DNA of 64,000 nucleotides from Perilla frutescens (Eukaryota > Streptophyta > Magnoliopsida > Lamiales > Lamiaceae): contig BRKX01000014.1 in NCBI GenBank assembly GCA_026008535.1, forward strand, positions 23,272,694 through 23,336,693, given 5' to 3'. Made by a program: the position numbers and the translations under genes. This document shows positions 34,053-44,498 of the stretch, piece by piece. The notes beneath the pieces are model-generated. The model saw nothing but the letters and a program-made list of their open reading frames with translations. It searched no databases and was not told the origin of the DNA. How positions within the stretch are numbered: position 1 is the stretch's first letter; each line of letters starts with the position of its first letter.

Positions 34053-37000
34053 CGAACACAAAGGATCTCGTTTCAGATGGGTTTGGAAGAAAAATAAAAG
34101 GAATTGGTGGGGCCCACTCACAATTAAATTGATATCCCTTTTTTACTTGATTAAATGGGTAATTGAAATCTATCATCCCAAAATTACATAAGATTTGTGC
34201 TTTCAACTCCCAAATAAAAATGTCGCAAATTAATTGCTCCCTATAAATATGGTAATGGTTGCCTTTGCACCATTAGTCATTTAGGAAAATAAGGATTTAT
34301 TTTTAGTTTCATGACCTTTTTTCTCCTTTTTCTACATATTATCTTTTGGGCAAGTCTCTTGTGGATGAGACCGTCCCGCCATTTAGGCTTTTTTTTTTTT
34401 TTCTATTTTTATTTTGTATTTTTCTATTTGTTTTTTATCCAAAAATATATATTTTAAAATAGAAAAATCGACAGCGGCACGCTTGGTGCATTCATCCAAC
34501 ATTAATGTACGGACACATACACTTCCAATGAATTATGAACCGTTAGACTACCCATAAATTTTTGAATGGTGCTATTTGGTCATATGTGTGGCCGGCCATA
34601 ATTTATAATTATGGTATATTTTAAACATATGGTAAGTAATTAATTAAATATTTGATTATTGATTATTATGGTTTTACAATTATATCCTTGTAGTTCATTT
34701 TAGAAAGTTGTTGACTTGTATCGTTATAAAATTCAAATATTACAAAAAAATCTCTACAAATTTATATATATACATATATATGTGGATTATTTATAATAAA
34801 CAATATATATAATATAATTCAAAATTGATTTCCTTCAACATAATTTATAATAATTTATTAATTTTCTAATTCAATTATATTATTTAAAATAAACAATATA
34901 TATAATATAGAATATATGATTTAATATAAAATTTCAGCAATTTATTCTTAAGGGAGACGTAATTCCTTCCTCATTTAAGGGTTTTTATTTTATGTTAAAA
35001 TTTTGAATCACACAATAATCAAATTAATTAATAAATTAAACATATTAATTGAATTAATTTTTGTTGGTATCCTTGGAAGTTTGCATCTATTATTGGTTTA
35101 TATCATTGTTCTCATTTTTCAAATAGGTTATCGTAAATTGGGTAATATTTATTATAATCATTTAATTTAGTTGATATTATGTTTACTTTGTTAATTTATT
35201 CAATTTTTTAAAAGAAAACAAATGAAATTTTGACATAGAAGAAATTATAATTATTAATATTTCGGTAATGTTATTTGACACAATTTGATCCAGCTCAATA
35301 GTGGTAAATTTATAATATAAACAAACAAAATTAAATTAATTTTGACTAAAAATTTAACAAGTTCTCTACCTGAAATTCATGTTGATCTCTCGATCTCTTC
35401 ATTAGCACGTTCATTAATTATCTATGAATTGTTCCACATAATATTATCTCCAAAATAATAACCAATTCGAAAATTCTAAGTTATCTCCAAACTGAAATCC
35501 AAATTGAAATTATGGCATGCAATTGCAAATTCGATCATTATATTTAAATAGTTAAAGATTAACATTAACTTGTATATAATATAAATTTTCATTTTTAAAA
35601 ATATATAGATAGCTTGTTAGCATTACCATCAGTATATTAAATGGTCTTTTTAATCAGAGTCATTGATCAAATTTTAAAATATTTATTTGAGTTTTATAGG
35701 AATTTTATTAACTTAGACAATCCTGAAAGATATGTTATTATCGATACGAAACATGAGAAATGAAAATCATAAATTTTCAATTTGAATTATTGAAACTATC
35801 CATTTTCAATTTTGATATAGTTTAGATTAATATATATATATATATAATTTTTTTTGAGAATATATATATATATATAATTAAATAGCTTTTACAAGTTATA
35901 TAATAGTTTTATTATAGTTAGAGATTGAAAAACAAATTACTATCAGTCTAATTTTGATACTTTTTATTTTAATATTTTTTAATCAAATTTAATAGATAAT
36001 TAATTAGTAATAATTTTTTTCATTGAAAATTAATATAAAAATAAAAATAAAAAATATAAAAATTGCCTAAAAAAGTACGTATTACACTATTGTTTGTGTG
36101 TGTTTAATTCCAAATTTGAAAAAAGTGAAAAATTCTATGACAAATTGCCTCAAATTATTTTCTACGCATGAACCTTGTAACGAAATTGCTTAACAATTTA
36201 TTTTTCTTTTTCATTTCTCTCTAAGCATTAACAGTGACTTTGTTTTCTTCAACCGCATAGCAAGCATGAACAGAATCTAACTAAAATCCTCATCTTTTTT
36301 TCTTCCATACAGCAATAAATCATTTTTGACATTGGCGTGACGCGATACTGATTTTTTGCAAGAACAAATATCTCTTTTTCAATTTGTGGGATGAAATTCG
36401 TACATAAATTAATTCACAATTCTTGAAAACGCATCAACGATAGCAAATTGTATTTCAATTACAACTGAACATCAACTTCATTATCTCGTTGATATTTATC
36501 AATCTTGTCTATCTATCATAGCTCTAGCCTCTATTTTCATTTTGAAGAAAACAATGCCTTTTAATTTGTGTTTGCTTACAAGAGTTGAAAGATAATTTAA
36601 AATTTTAGTATGGTAAAAGAGCAATTCATGATGTTTGGAGAGAATTGGAAAATGACGAAATAATTGTAAAGCAATTTGGTCAAAAACGACATCGTTCATG
36701 GCACAGCATGCGGTGTTGTCTTCTGTGCACAATAGAGGATCAATATCCAAGTATTTGGTCTATTGTGCTTTTATAATTCACATAAGTAAAAACCAAATGA
36801 TAATTATAAATATAATAACGAAACAAATTAATTGAACTGAAATTTTTCTAAGAAAAAACTAAAGTGATTCAATTCAAAGAGTAAAACAAAAATTTGAATA
36901 AACTCTAGCTAAGTAAACAACAAACTCAATGATAAAGCCAAAGGAAAAAAAATACAAATAAAAAGAATCTACAAAAAGCTAGAAATTACAACCATTTTTA

Positions 37001-37323
37001 AACTTGATAAAAAAAAAATTGGGTGGATCTTTATAAAATCTTGAGTAGATCTAATAAAATTATGAATTAAAAAAAATAGAAAAATATTATAATTGAGGAG
37101 GCGTCTGGGTGAATTCGAAGGGAGAGATTGAACACTGAAATTTTAAACATTTTCTTCTAGAAATCATATCATGCACATAACTTGGAAACCCACAAACTTT
37201 TAAAAATATTAGTAGTTACCATAATAACACCTTAACAAATTCCATAAATATGTGCATTTGACAAATTGGTCCATTAATGTAAAGAAGGTACGAGAACATT
37301 TTGGGGAAAAACAAAAGAAGATA
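34053..37323. other. Long AT-rich stretch without a gene
   Basis: No coding region is supported. A half MITE with AAGTCTCTTGTGGATGAGAC at about 34,351-34,370 resembles one arm of the GAGACGGTCTC MITE at 11777. Short TA repeats occur at about 35,830-35,875. The rest is AT-rich sequence. Confidence 0.6.
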
Positions 37324-37564
37324 CTCCCTCCCTCCGAGATAGGCTTGTTTTCCTTTTTGGGATGCCCGATATATAGGCATGTTTCTATATATATTTAGCT
37401 AATTTACTAATATATACCCCTATTTAATATATTCATATTAGACATTAATTCAACAACAAAGAAATAAATAAGGGTATACTAGGAAGTTTATTGATTAATT
37501 GTGTTTTTTAATTTTTTTTTTAATCCTTGTGAAATTTTCAATCAGCCTGTTAAATGGGACAGAG
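37324..37564. mobile_element. Stowaway MITE (Tc1/mariner type)
   Basis: The left end CTCCCTCCCTCCGAGATAGG and the right end GGGACAGAG (inverse CTCTGTCCC) are diverged Stowaway terminal repeats. TA dinucleotides at 37322-37323 and 37565-37566 are the expected target duplication. The length of 241 bp and the lack of an ORF fit the family. Confidence 0.75.
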
Positions 37565-38347
37565 TATAATAAAACAAATTGGCAGGGGACTGGACTACGA
37601 GAGGAGAGGAGAGGAAGTTTTAACTATTTTTGGCGGAGGCGGCTATCAAAAATTCCACAAGTGGAGCCCACCTTGGAAAAACTGCCGACTTTGCCTTCGT
37701 TGTCGTTTATATGACATATGGTTGGCCACGTACCCAATTCTTAATATATTTTAATAATTTTTTATTTTATATTAAATATAATTTTATTAATTTTAAAATT
37801 ATTTTTTTATTATTATCTTTCAAATACAATTCAATTAGTTTTTAAATAGTTTGTTAATGATTGGTGTAGTGGTAGAAGAGATCTATTCGGCGATTAATTT
37901 TTAAGTTTTTATCCAAATTTTTTAATATCATTTCCTTTTCTTTTAATTTAATTTTATATTTATTAATTAATTTATTCAATTAAAATTTATTATAATTTTT
38001 TAATATTTATTTTTTCAAATAATCAATTAATAACTAAGAATAATAAAGTTGTGTATATATACCATCTTTTGTTTCTACACCGTAAAATAAAATAATTCAA
38101 AAGTAATTATTTATAAAATTACTTTAATATCCTTACTAAATAAAATTAAAAATAATTGATATAAATTATACAAAAAAAAAAGCAGTCAACTTCATTTGTC
38201 TCCCTCTTCAGCCGTCGAAGTACCAACCACCAGGTTCGCCGTCTACCGCCATTCATCAGTTTTTTTTTTTTTTTCCCATCATATTCTCAACTGCCGCTGT
38301 TCACTTTGTATGCTTTCTACGCGTTTAATTTTTTAGAAATTGAAATG
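37565..38347. other. AT-rich stretch without a gene
   Basis: No gene is supported. The segment 37,600-37,730 is less AT-rich but its reading frames are short and unrecognised. Confidence 0.5.
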
Positions 38348-39020
38348 TTATTTGGAACTTTCATTTGATGATTGATAAAAATTTGAGGTTGTGATATGTG
38401 GTGCTTTTACAAATGATTTTCCATGGGTAGATATGATTTGTGTAAAGACGGGCTTCACACTTTTATCATAGCTTATCCCATGTGAAGTTACCTGAGTTTG
38501 AGCAAGAACCTCATCTAGCTTGGAAGTACCGGTGTTGAGTCTTTTGAAAGTCTCATTTGCATGGTTGAGCTGGATCGTCATATTGTCAATTTCAGCATCT
38601 TTCTTTGTTAGTATTACTTCCAGTTTTGCCAGTGATGCTTTCTGGGTAGTGCTTTCCTCATTAAGTGATTCCACCACTTTGCACTGTTTGCTCCATTTTA
38701 AATATAACTCTTTGTAGAGTCCCTGCATCTTTACTAGTAACTCCAATGTTTCTTCTTCAGAGACTTCTTCCTCCTCATCTGCAGTAGTTATAACAGTGTT
38801 GAAACAAAAAAGAGTTTTGTAATAAGATTCATCATACCTTTCAGAAGTTATCTCAACTTCAGTGTGACTTGACTTATTCTCTTCAACACATACTGCAGTT
38901 AAGGCTGCGTGCTCTTTTGGTGCATCATCTGGTATCTCCTCTACATAAATCCCTGAAGTGTCTAGCTCACTGTCACTCAGAGATAGGAAATTAACTTGTT
39001 TTCCAAGTTTCCTAAAAGTG
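38348..39020 (-). pseudogene. Copia gag-protease linker, frameshifted from gag
   Basis: This ORF continues after the zinc knuckle in another frame (RKLGKQVNFLSLSDSELDTS). It is Ser/Thr/Glu-rich with a coiled-coil stretch (about 38,560-38,700; LAKLEVILTKKDAEIDNMTI). Such acidic linkers between gag and protease occur in some plant copia lineages. No protease motif is reached before the frame stops at 38348. Confidence 0.65.
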
Positions 39021-40046
39021 TTTTGGACACTCATTTGCAAAGTGCCCATATCCTTTACACTCATAGCATTGAACAGTAGAGAAGTCTTTCACTTCCTTAG
39101 GTCTGAAATGGTCTGATGCAGCACGCTTTATGATCTTTGGTTCCTTTCCAGGTGTGTTCAATCTTTCATAGAGAACCAAGGATCCGGAAGAATCATTTCG
39201 AGGCTTGCGTTGTTCACCACCTCCCTTTTGTTGTTTCCCTCTGCTAGCTCGAATGAGAGTATTAAGTCTTCTGGTAATAAGAGCATAGTCAGGATTCTTT
39301 TCATTGATTTCTTCAAGATCTTCATCCTCTTCTTCATCATAAGCTGAGTTTGACTTTGAAGTTGTCCCGACAGTCAAGGCAATTCCCTTTTTCTTCTGTC
39401 CACCTTTTTCATTCAATTCCATCTCGAAGGTCTTCAAATCATTCATCAGTTTAGTAAAGTCCAGGGACCCAGTATTCGAAGCCGTATCAATTGCAACTAC
39501 CTTCATGTCAAAACGAGGTGTAAGCGTCCTCAAGACTTTTGAGACTAACCTTTTGTTTGTGATCGGATCACCAAGATCAGTGCATTCGTTTGCTATCTCA
39601 AGTAGCTTGTTGCAGTAGTCTCCAACGGTTTCATCATCCTCCATTTTCATGTTTTCAAATTTCATGGTGAGAATCCGATGCCTCGATTCTTTAATTCCGA
39701 CATCACCTTCGCAATGTTGCTGAAGAATATCCCACGCTTCCTTGGCCGACTCACAATTTCTTATGAGTTTGAACATTTGAACATCTAAGGAGGATTGAAT
39801 TGCGTTGAGTGCTTTATCATTGAAGGTAGCTTCTTCATTTTGTTCCCTGGTCCATTCTGACGGAGGGGTACGGTACGAATCTCCATCAGCATCCACGGTC
39901 TTAGGATGCGTCCATGTCTTTTGTACTGCATTCCATGCTCTTGCATCAATCGATTTGATGCATGATCTCATTCGAACTTTCCAGAAGGAATAGTTCATGC
40001 CATCCAGAACAGGAGGTTTGTTGAACAACGGGTTCGTGTAATCCAT
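39012..40046 (-). CDS. Copia gag with zinc knuckle
   Basis: A 344-residue ORF starts 45 bp after the primer site. The DUF4219-type N-terminus is LDGMNYSFWKVRMRSCIKSI. A UBN2 gag domain follows (EAWDILQQHCEGDVGIKESR and onward). A basic/acidic linker leads to a retroviral-type zinc knuckle CYECKGYGHFANEC (C-X2-C-X4-H-X4-C) near the C-terminus. The ORF ends within three codons of the knuckle. A second ORF in another frame continues the homology, so a frameshift lies at about 39012-39025. This is the best preserved gag in the window. Confidence 0.88.
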   Translation of the reverse strand: MDYTNPLFNKPPVLDGMNYSFWKVRMRSCIKSIDARAWNAVQKTWTHPKTVDADGDSYRTPPSEWTREQNEEATFNDKALNAIQSSLDVQMFKLIRNCESAKEAWDILQQHCEGDVGIKESRHRILTMKFENMKMEDDETVGDYCNKLLEIANECTDLGDPITNKRLVSKVLRTLTPRFDMKVVAIDTASNTGSLDFTKLMNDLKTFEMELNEKGGQKKKGIALTVGTTSKSNSAYDEEEDEDLEEINEKNPDYALITRRLNTLIRASRGKQQKGGGEQRKPRNDSSGSLVLYERLNTPGKEPKIIKRAASDHFRPKEVKDFSTVQCYECKGYGHFANECPKHF

Positions 40047-40105
40047 TGTGCTTACGAAAACAGGATCACCACTTAGTGTGTCAAGTGTCTGCTCTCGATG
40101 CCAAT

Positions 40106-40806
40106 TGTAAAAACCAAACTCTCGGTTTTAACAGAGTTGTGATCAAAGTTGGCTCCAAAGTTGAGACAACTGTGCATACGCAGCGGAAATTTAGAAATAG
40201 AACAACGGATTGAAATTTTCACGAGATTATATTTCTATAATCTCATGAAATGCCTCAGAGCGAAATCTTCACTATATGGAATATGTGAATTACAAAAATA
40301 CTACTAGAAAAATATTAACTAAAATATTAAGACACTTTATCTCTTCCTTCACAGAAAGTTGAGACTAAAGTTGTCTTAACCAAATCTAGTAGAAAATCTG
40401 CAGAATATAAAACCTGATCTATAATCTGAATGTATATCTCTAAGACTCCGTGTCTATCACAATACAACTAATCCCTATTTATACAAAAGAAATATCTTGG
40501 GCTCTACTCCAAATAACCACACGAACTCCACATTATCTCTACTTCCTTGACTTTAGCTGCAAGCAACCGACTTCCTTAGATATAGGAACGACCCAATCTC
40601 TGATTTGATCCTCCTAGACTTGGTCAACCACATGTGTTCCTAAAATATCTCAACCACCTTTACTTCCTGCACAAATAAACAATAAAGAAAGAAAGAAAGA
40701 CAAAACATAAATATATCCAAACTTAACAAAACAACCAAATAAAGAAAGAAAGAAAGACAAAACATAAATATATCCAAACTTAACAAAACAACCAACGGTT
40801 TCAACA
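40106..40806 (-). repeat. 5' LTR of the truncated copia element
   Basis: The LTR begins (minus strand) TGTTGAAACCGTTGG and ends GGTTTTTACA, about 700 bp. A TATAAATAGGGA box lies at about 40,475-40,488 on the minus strand. The outermost part holds a 57-bp tandem duplication. Because the rest of the element is missing, no target duplication can be tested. Confidence 0.7.
40682..40795. repeat. 57-bp tandem duplication in the copia LTR
   Basis: Two essentially identical units contain AAAGAAAGAAAGAAAGACAA and then ATATATCCAAACTTAACAAA. They lie at the outer (U3) end of the LTR. As the unit is a multiple of three, frames over it show an exact 19-residue repeat, which is not a protein feature. Confidence 0.9.
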
Positions 40807-40987
40807 ATGTGGAATGATTCTGAAGGTTGAACAGAGTTTCTGTAACTGTAAAGAATCGAATTTTGGAAATTAGAAGCAAAAAGATTTGATGATTTTTTGT
40901 TGTTTAGGGCATCCGCAAAATTCAGAGAAGGGAAAAAGCTAATTGGGTTAATCGACTAACCGAGAAATCCAATCTAGTTAGTCAAAA

Positions 40988-42489
40988 ATGGCGTCAACCG
41001 ACAGTTTAACCTTCAAAGTAACTAGGAAAAGTCCTGTGCTGATCCCTCCGGCAAAGCCCACACCCCATGAATTGAGATTCCTCTCCGATATCGACGATCA
41101 ATACGGCCTCCGTTTCCAAATGCCATTGATAGAAATATACCGGAATAATCCCTCCATGAGAGGGAAAGACCCTGTTAGGACTATTCGCGATGCTGTCGCC
41201 AAGGCATTGGTCTTCTACTACCCTTTTGCCGCGGCTGAGGGAATGCGCCACCAGGAAACTGGTGGTGGAGTGCACCGGAGAGGGGGTGGTGTTCGTCGAG
41301 GCTGATGCCGATGTCTCCCTGCAGCAGCTTGGCACCCTTGTACCACCGATCCCAAATCTGCAGGAGCTGCTGCATGATGTCCCTGGCACGGCTGGAGTGA
41401 TCAATTCTCCTCTGATGCTTATTCAGGTCTATTTTCAATTCTCAGCTTCTATTTCTTAATGTGATTAATCCAATGAATTAATACTTACCTTTTTATGCCA
41501 ATGACCATCAGTAGCTGATTATGTATTCTTCAATGTTCAAATGTCGATTTTTCAGTCACACATTTGCCTCTACTCCACAGGTTACTCGCTTAATATGTGG
41601 GGGATTCATCTTCGCCTTTCGCTACAGTCACGCAATGAGTGATGCGACGGGGATTCTCCAATTTTTGACAGCCGTTGGCGAACTCGCTCGCGGCGCTGAA
41701 TGCCTCTCTGTTCCACCAGTTTGGGAAAGACACATCCTCTGTGCTCGCTACCCACCACGCGTGACGTTGAGGCACCGAGAGTATGATGTCGTAATTGACC
41801 CCAAGGGAACCCTCATCGCGCATGATCGAGTGGTACGACACTTGTTCTTCGGTTCCGCTGAAATCTCAGCCCTCCGCCGGAGCTTACCTCCACACCTCCA
41901 ACACAGTTGCTCCAGATTTGAACTGGTGACGGCCTGCATGTGGCGTTGCCGGACAAGTGCTACCTCTACTGAGGCTAAGGAAGAGGAGGTCAGATTGCTA
42001 TGCGTTGTCAATATTCGGAAGCGACTCAACCCACCACTCCCGGAGGGGTACTACGGCAATGCTATTGTTTACCCGGCAGCGGTCACCAGTGCTGACAAGT
42101 TATTGAAAAATCCATTACAGTATGCAGTAGAGCTGGTGAAGAAGGCGAAACACGAAGCAACGGAGGAATATGTGAAATCAGTTGTGGATTTGATGGTGGT
42201 GAGAGGGCGGCCGGATCTGACGGGAGTGCGAACTTATTTGGTGTCTTATGCCAAGGGTTTCGATGAAGTGGATGTTGGGTGGGGAAAGGCAGCATACGGC
42301 GGGGTGGCGAGAGCAGGCGTCGATTCGTTTCCGCGAGCCGTCAGTTATTTCATGCCCTATAAGAATGACAAGGGGGAAGATGGGATATTGGTTCCGATAT
42401 GCTTACCGCCAAAACCCATGGAACTATTCATTAATGAGCTTCACAAGATGATGGTTCGTGGAAGAAGCTCCATTGCATCACCGCTCTAA
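40988..42489 (+). pseudogene. BAHD (HXXXD) acyltransferase gene, two exons, with an apparent frameshift in exon 1
   Basis: Exon 1 is 40988-41426, the intron 41427-41580 (GT-AG, 154 bp, phase 0), and exon 2 is 41581-42489. The start MASTDSLTFKVTRKSPVLI is typical of the clade with benzyl alcohol O-benzoyltransferase and methanol anthraniloyltransferase. The catalytic HXXXD motif is HAMSD at 41629-41643. The structural DFGWG motif appears as DVGWG near 42,270. These cytosolic enzymes pass acyl groups from CoA thioesters to alcohols or amines. In exon 1 the frame shifts at about 41230 (after YYPFA), where about two bases are missing compared with the family. Otherwise the gene is complete, so this is either a young pseudogene or an assembly error. 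The substrate cannot be told from sequence. Confidence 0.85.
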
Positions 42490-42646
42490 TTGTCTTCTCT
42501 TCACTTTAAATTACACATTTTGCTTACTACCACGCATAACCTATTATAAGTATTCGTGGATACTTGTACAAGTTTTAATCAAATTAAACTCTCTCTCTTT
42601 TTTTCCTCACTCTCTTCTAAATCTTTTCACATTAAATGTGGATGTT

Positions 42647-42772
42647 TGTTAGTTTACAGTTAGCTTTGTAGTTAGCCATGCAGTTAGTTGCAGTTATAGT
42701 TAGCCATGCAGTTAGTTTCTGATTAAGTTAGTTACAAATGTGTGTGTGTGTGTATATATATATATGTATGTA
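42647..42772 (+). repeat. Left part of the copia 5' LTR
   Basis: TGTTAGTTTACAGTTAGC and the repeated GCAGTTAGT segments match 54659-54775 in the 3' LTR. The match stops in the TATA run where the chromovirus LTR was inserted. Confidence 0.9.
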
Positions 42773-43744
42773 TGTAACACTCCAAATCCAATAATAGAGG
42801 CCCAATGATTTTTCTAGAGTCCAAATGCTTAAATTGTATTCTAGAGTCCAAATGCTTAAGTTGTATCCATTTTTAATAAAAGGCCCAAATGATGGACTTT
42901 TAGCCCAATTATGATTTTAATTATTTACGGCCCAATTATTATCCGATCGAGATGAACGAATATGTTAGACGATAGTGCTCGTCGATACGAATCCATAGAA
43001 TTTGGTTTCTCTAATATAGGAATTCAATTGACCAAGATATGATTTTTTCCTCTAATTTAAATTCTAATTATGGTTTATTTAAGAGGGAGTATAAATACCC
43101 CTAATACCACTTTGAGCCTCATTTTTACCATTTCACATTTCCCTCAAAGGGGAACAGCCCCCTCTCCCCCTCTCTCGACCCCACCACCTCCGCCGCCGTC
43201 CACCACCATCGCCGATCGCCACCGCCTCCTCCATCGCCGGAAAATATTTTCCGACGAGATTTTTAACATGCAAAACCATTTTTGGAATTCTCTTTTCATT
43301 CTCTATATGATTCTTAAGTTATTTTTACAATTTATCTATGATAAGGCCTCTGATTTTCAGATCTAAAAATGAAAAAATCCCCTAGCCTATGAGAAATTTT
43401 TTTCTACTATCTCTCTATCTTTTTTCGGAGCTTTGAACCTTTCTTTTAATTTTTGAGGCTGCTTGGTTATGTTAATTAAATATGTGTTAGTAGAAAGAAT
43501 ATGCATATATGTGGGTTTGTGTAGATCAACGAAAATAAGTTAAGTTCATGTGATTTAATGGTAGATTAGTTAAAATGATTTTGTTGATAGTTGTATAGAT
43601 ATATGGTGATAGAAAATAAAATAGAAATTCTCATTTGTTCAACCCAATTTCTGGGCGTGTGTGCGTGTTTCGGTTGTGTGTGTGTGTTCCTATTGTTTGT
43701 CATTTTTTTTATGTAATAGAGTCTTCCCATATTTAATTAAAAAG

Positions 43745-43984
43745 CGTGGGTTATTTTCTAAAATCAAATATTAGTTTAATGGATTAGTTTATGTCACTAT
43801 ATTATGAGGACAAAGGTTCAACCTTTGATAACAACGATTTAATTATATTTTTTTGTAATTTATGATACAGTTCTATCTATTTATCAAAGAGCACAATTTT
43901 AAGGTTCAAATCTTGTGCAATGCATTTTAAGACTCATTTTATTTTTAAAAACTATTTATTAACATTTTATGCATGATTATGCTA

Positions 43985-44020
<36 letters not shown>

Positions 44021-44498
44021 TCGAGTATAATTTTCAAAAATGACCTTTAGCCTAATGGTTAAGGTTTAAAATTAATATTTGAGGTTTATGGTTCAATCCT
44101 CCTTGAAAATAGTTGATTTTTATTTTACTTTAATTAATGCATGCATTTCTATCTTTATTTAACTGAAACCATGCTTTAATTTTTGAAAATGGTCTTAGGC
44201 CCAATGGTTATATTTTGTATTTTATTATGATAGGTCAAATGTTCAAAACCTTTAGAATGCATTTTATTTATTTTTATTGCAAGATAATTATAAACTACAT
44301 TTAATTAAAATTGCTAAACAATTTTCAAAAATTATAAACTACATTTAATTAAAACTGCTAAACAATTTTCAAAAATGAGGTTTAGTTCAATGGTGTGAGT
44401 TTAATTTTTATACTAGAGGTCCAAGGTTCAAGCCACTTTGATGGATTTTATTTATTCTCTTTTTACTCAAGCATTTATGAATGTACTTAATTAAAGCA
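43745..44498 (+). repeat. Tandem subrepeats of about 140 bp with tRNA promoter-like boxes
   Basis: Four to five diverged units contain, in order, a box A-like segment (TTAGCCTAATGGTTAAG at about 44,046; TTAGGCCCAATGGTTA at about 44,194; TTTAGTTCAATGGTGTG at about 44,381), a box B-like GGTTCAATCC or GGTTCAAGCC, then TTTATTTTTAT and an ATTAATGCATG-like end. Older units lie near 43,770 and 43,890. A further unit follows the nested insertion at about 49,165-49,245 (TCTAGCCTAGTGGTCA, then TGTTCAAGCC). They belong to the solo LTR. Confidence 0.6.
43988..44017. repeat. (TA)n microsatellite
   Basis: About 30 bp of TA repeat between two of the subrepeat units. Confidence 0.9.

Larger units (their letters stand above)
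38348..40806 (-). mobile_element. Truncated Ty1/copia element (5' LTR, primer site, gag)
   Basis: On the minus strand an LTR (40806-40106) is followed by a primer site-like TTGGCATCGAGAGC (40104-40091), then gag and its C-terminal extension. Integrase, RT and the 3' LTR are missing, so the element stops at about 38348. It is a different copia family from that at 20119-21750. Its LTR start lies 182 bp from the BAHD acyltransferase start codon, facing it. Confidence 0.85.

Noticed and set aside
36499..36750. 83-residue minus-strand ORF
   Set aside because: No recognisable domain, AT-rich surroundings and no supporting context.
37850..37915. tRNA-like or SINE sequence (GGTGTAGTGGTAGAAG)
   Set aside because: A box A-like motif is present but no box B or cloverleaf can be formed.
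40640..40879. Membrane protein with a 19-residue exact repeat
   Set aside because: It lies over a 57-bp tandem duplication in the copia LTR, with no homology or start context.
43070..43366. Pro-rich protein gene
   Set aside because: It lies just after the TATA box of the solo LTR and stops soon; more likely the LTR leader.
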